A DNA stretch of 64,000 bases. Source: Roseibium litorale (GTDB lineage Bacteria > Pseudomonadota > Alphaproteobacteria > Rhizobiales > Stappiaceae). The stretch covers positions 124,001-188,000 of the forward strand of contig NZ_JACYXI010000001.1 in assembly GCF_014842915.1 (NCBI RefSeq), in the 5' to 3' direction. Below, piece by piece: positions 63,130 through 64,000 of the stretch. Under the pieces are notes generated by a model. It did no database searches. It was given only the letters and a program-made list of their open reading frames with translations, and was not told the origin of the DNA. How positions within the stretch are numbered: position 1 is the stretch's first letter; each line of letters begins with the position of its first letter. The position numbers were made by a program, and so were the translations under genes.

Positions 63130-63378
63130 GAACCCGCAGGCCGCCGCGAAAATCCGCAGCCACATAGGCGTCTCGGCCAAAACACCGCTCGGAAACAGGA
63201 TCAGCTTGGCAATCACTCCTGCGACCAGCGCAGTGGCGACGGAGCGCACCCAGATCAAGAGCTCGCTGTCTTCGCGCAGGCCGCCTCCGGCCAGAACGCC
63301 GAGCCAGCGCCACATATCCGTCGCGATCCATCCCGCAACGATGATCATGACATAGGGCCACCACCAGGCGTCGGTCAT
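63034..63378 (-). CDS. AzlD family branched-chain amino-acid export subunit
   Basis: A 114-residue protein with three to four helices: WPYVMIIVAGWIATDMWRWLGVLAG, LLIWVRSVATALVAGVIAKLILFP, MWLRIFAAACGFSAFLAARQKVIIGVLTGEAVLIVGWLLL. This is the AzlD partner of AzlC. Its ATG overlaps the azlC stop (ATGA at 63378-63375). Its 3' end overlaps the convergent WYL regulator gene by 96 bp. Confidence 0.85.
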   Translation of the reverse strand: MTDAWWWPYVMIIVAGWIATDMWRWLGVLAGGGLREDSELLIWVRSVATALVAGVIAKLILFPSGVLAETPMWLRIFAAACGFSAFLAARQKVIIGVLTGEAVLIVGWLLLGGV

Positions 63379-64000
63379 AGCAGCCCCCTGCGCATGTAAC
63401 GGGTGATCAGATAGGCAAGGGTTCCGCCCACCAGCCCGGTCCAAAGAAGGTCAAGTCCGGGCGTCAGAAGATAGAAAAACGGCCCGAGAACCAGACCGAT
63501 CAGCAGCGCTGCCTTGTCCGCGGCCAGCCGTGCTGCGCTCCACAGCGAACAGATAAAATAAACCGGGGTCAGCAGCACCAGCGCGCCGGCCACCATGGGC
63601 GGCATGCGCTCGACCACAAGATAGGCCACGCCGGTCATGCAGAAGACGAAGCTGGTCAGGGCGGTTCCAAACCCGGCGAAGAAAGGCAAGCGCCCTTCCC
63701 TTGGCAGATCGGGCAGGTTGCGCATGGCATGAACCCAGGCGGTCACCGCAATGAAATGCGAGATATAAAGCAGCTGCCAGCGCCGTGTCTTGCCCTCGAC
63801 CTTCACCAGAGGAATGAGCGCCATGGTCATGGGCATCAGACGGACAGAGGCCAGTGCCACGGCAATCGCTGCGGGAACAATGCCCATACCGCTGGAGATG
63901 GCCCCGGTTAGAACAACGATCGAGGGAAGCGCCCAGACCAGACCGGTCAGAAGCAGCGTTTCCGTCAGGCTCAACCCGCTCTCCCGTGCCAGCCCGGCAT
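63375..64000 (-). CDS. AzlC family branched-chain amino-acid permease (5' part outside window)
   Basis: At least 208 residues of an AzlC-type permease run to the window edge. The frame remains open upstream of a possible TTG at 63974 (AGLARESGLSLTETLLLTGLVWALPSIV), matching the usual GLS-x-x-EALL region of the family, so the true start lies beyond 64000. Helices include PAAIAVALASVRLMPMTMAL, FFAGFGTALTSFVFCMTGVAYLVV and LLIGLVLGPFFYLLTPGLDLLWTGLVGGTLAYLI. With AzlD it exports branched-chain amino acids. Confidence 0.88.
   Translation of the reverse strand, partial: AGLARESGLSLTETLLLTGLVWALPSIVVLTGAISSGMGIVPAAIAVALASVRLMPMTMALIPLVKVEGKTRRWQLLYISHFIAVTAWVHAMRNLPDLPREGRLPFFAGFGTALTSFVFCMTGVAYLVVERMPPMVAGALVLLTPVYFICSLWSAARLAADKAALLIGLVLGPFFYLLTPGLDLLWTGLVGGTLAYLITRYMRRGLL

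Overview
The window looks like a chromosomal segment of a marine-type alphaproteobacterium of the Rhizobiales/Hyphomicrobiales, probably close to Stappiaceae (Roseibium/Labrenzia-like); the genus is an inference. The evidence is high-GC DNA with very long antisense ORFs, a DivK-type cell-cycle response regulator, an EipB/DUF1849 envelope protein, a zinc-ribbon DinB, a pyrB-pyrC' pair and Sel1, DUF930, DUF3572, DUF6455 and DUF2267 proteins typical of this order. Most of the window is core housekeeping DNA. I see no CRISPR array, prophage, insertion sequence or rRNA operon.

Region by region. 1-12.8 kb is mixed accessory metabolism: an alpha/beta hydrolase, glycerate kinase, a CatB-type acetyltransferase, tRNA-Ser(GCU), a translationally coupled trio of unknown small genes, a DUF930 protein, two tandem DUF2147 secreted proteins, a Nu-class GST, a GNAT enzyme and a polar amino-acid ABC importer (binding protein plus two permeases, no ATPase). 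12.8-15.7 kb is a scarred segment: a GNAT pseudogene with a ten-base G:C run, a protein with a Ser/Thr-rich aerolysin-like pattern, and a divergent LysR regulator broken by a frameshift. 15.7-20.7 kb carries gatB, then fliK and an FlhB-C-terminal-like gene. 21-25.7 kb holds the opgG-orf-opgH operon for osmoregulated periplasmic glucans. 26-29.5 kb is gatC-GNAT-gatA-FAD oxidoreductase. 29.7-36.3 kb has darcynin/TetR, a YHS protein, a Tat-exported PhoX phosphatase with a candidate Pho box, HxlR/nitroreductase, a UPF0173 hydrolase and a GntR regulator. 36.3-36.7 kb is a cluster of REP-like palindromes.

36.7-56.2 kb is a conserved information-processing and cell-cycle block: ruvX, an AEC carrier, pyrB with a catalytically dead pyrC', plsY, dprA, topA, rnr, DUF983, NUDIX, rpmG, an MCP, divK, DUF3572, a HAD hydrolase and dinB. 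pleD, the usual partner of divK, is absent from this locus. 56-64 kb carries a low-GC orphan membrane gene, eipB, RidA, a glycerophosphodiester phosphodiesterase, a FemAB-like acyltransferase, a HIT protein, a GST divergent from a WYL regulator, and azlCD running off the window edge.

The less ordinary items are the aerolysin-like protein with its disrupted regulator, the pseudo-dihydroorotase, a structured RNA candidate in the 629-bp gap beside divK, and perfect palindromes near several promoters. No clearly new multi-gene system is demonstrable from sequence alone.
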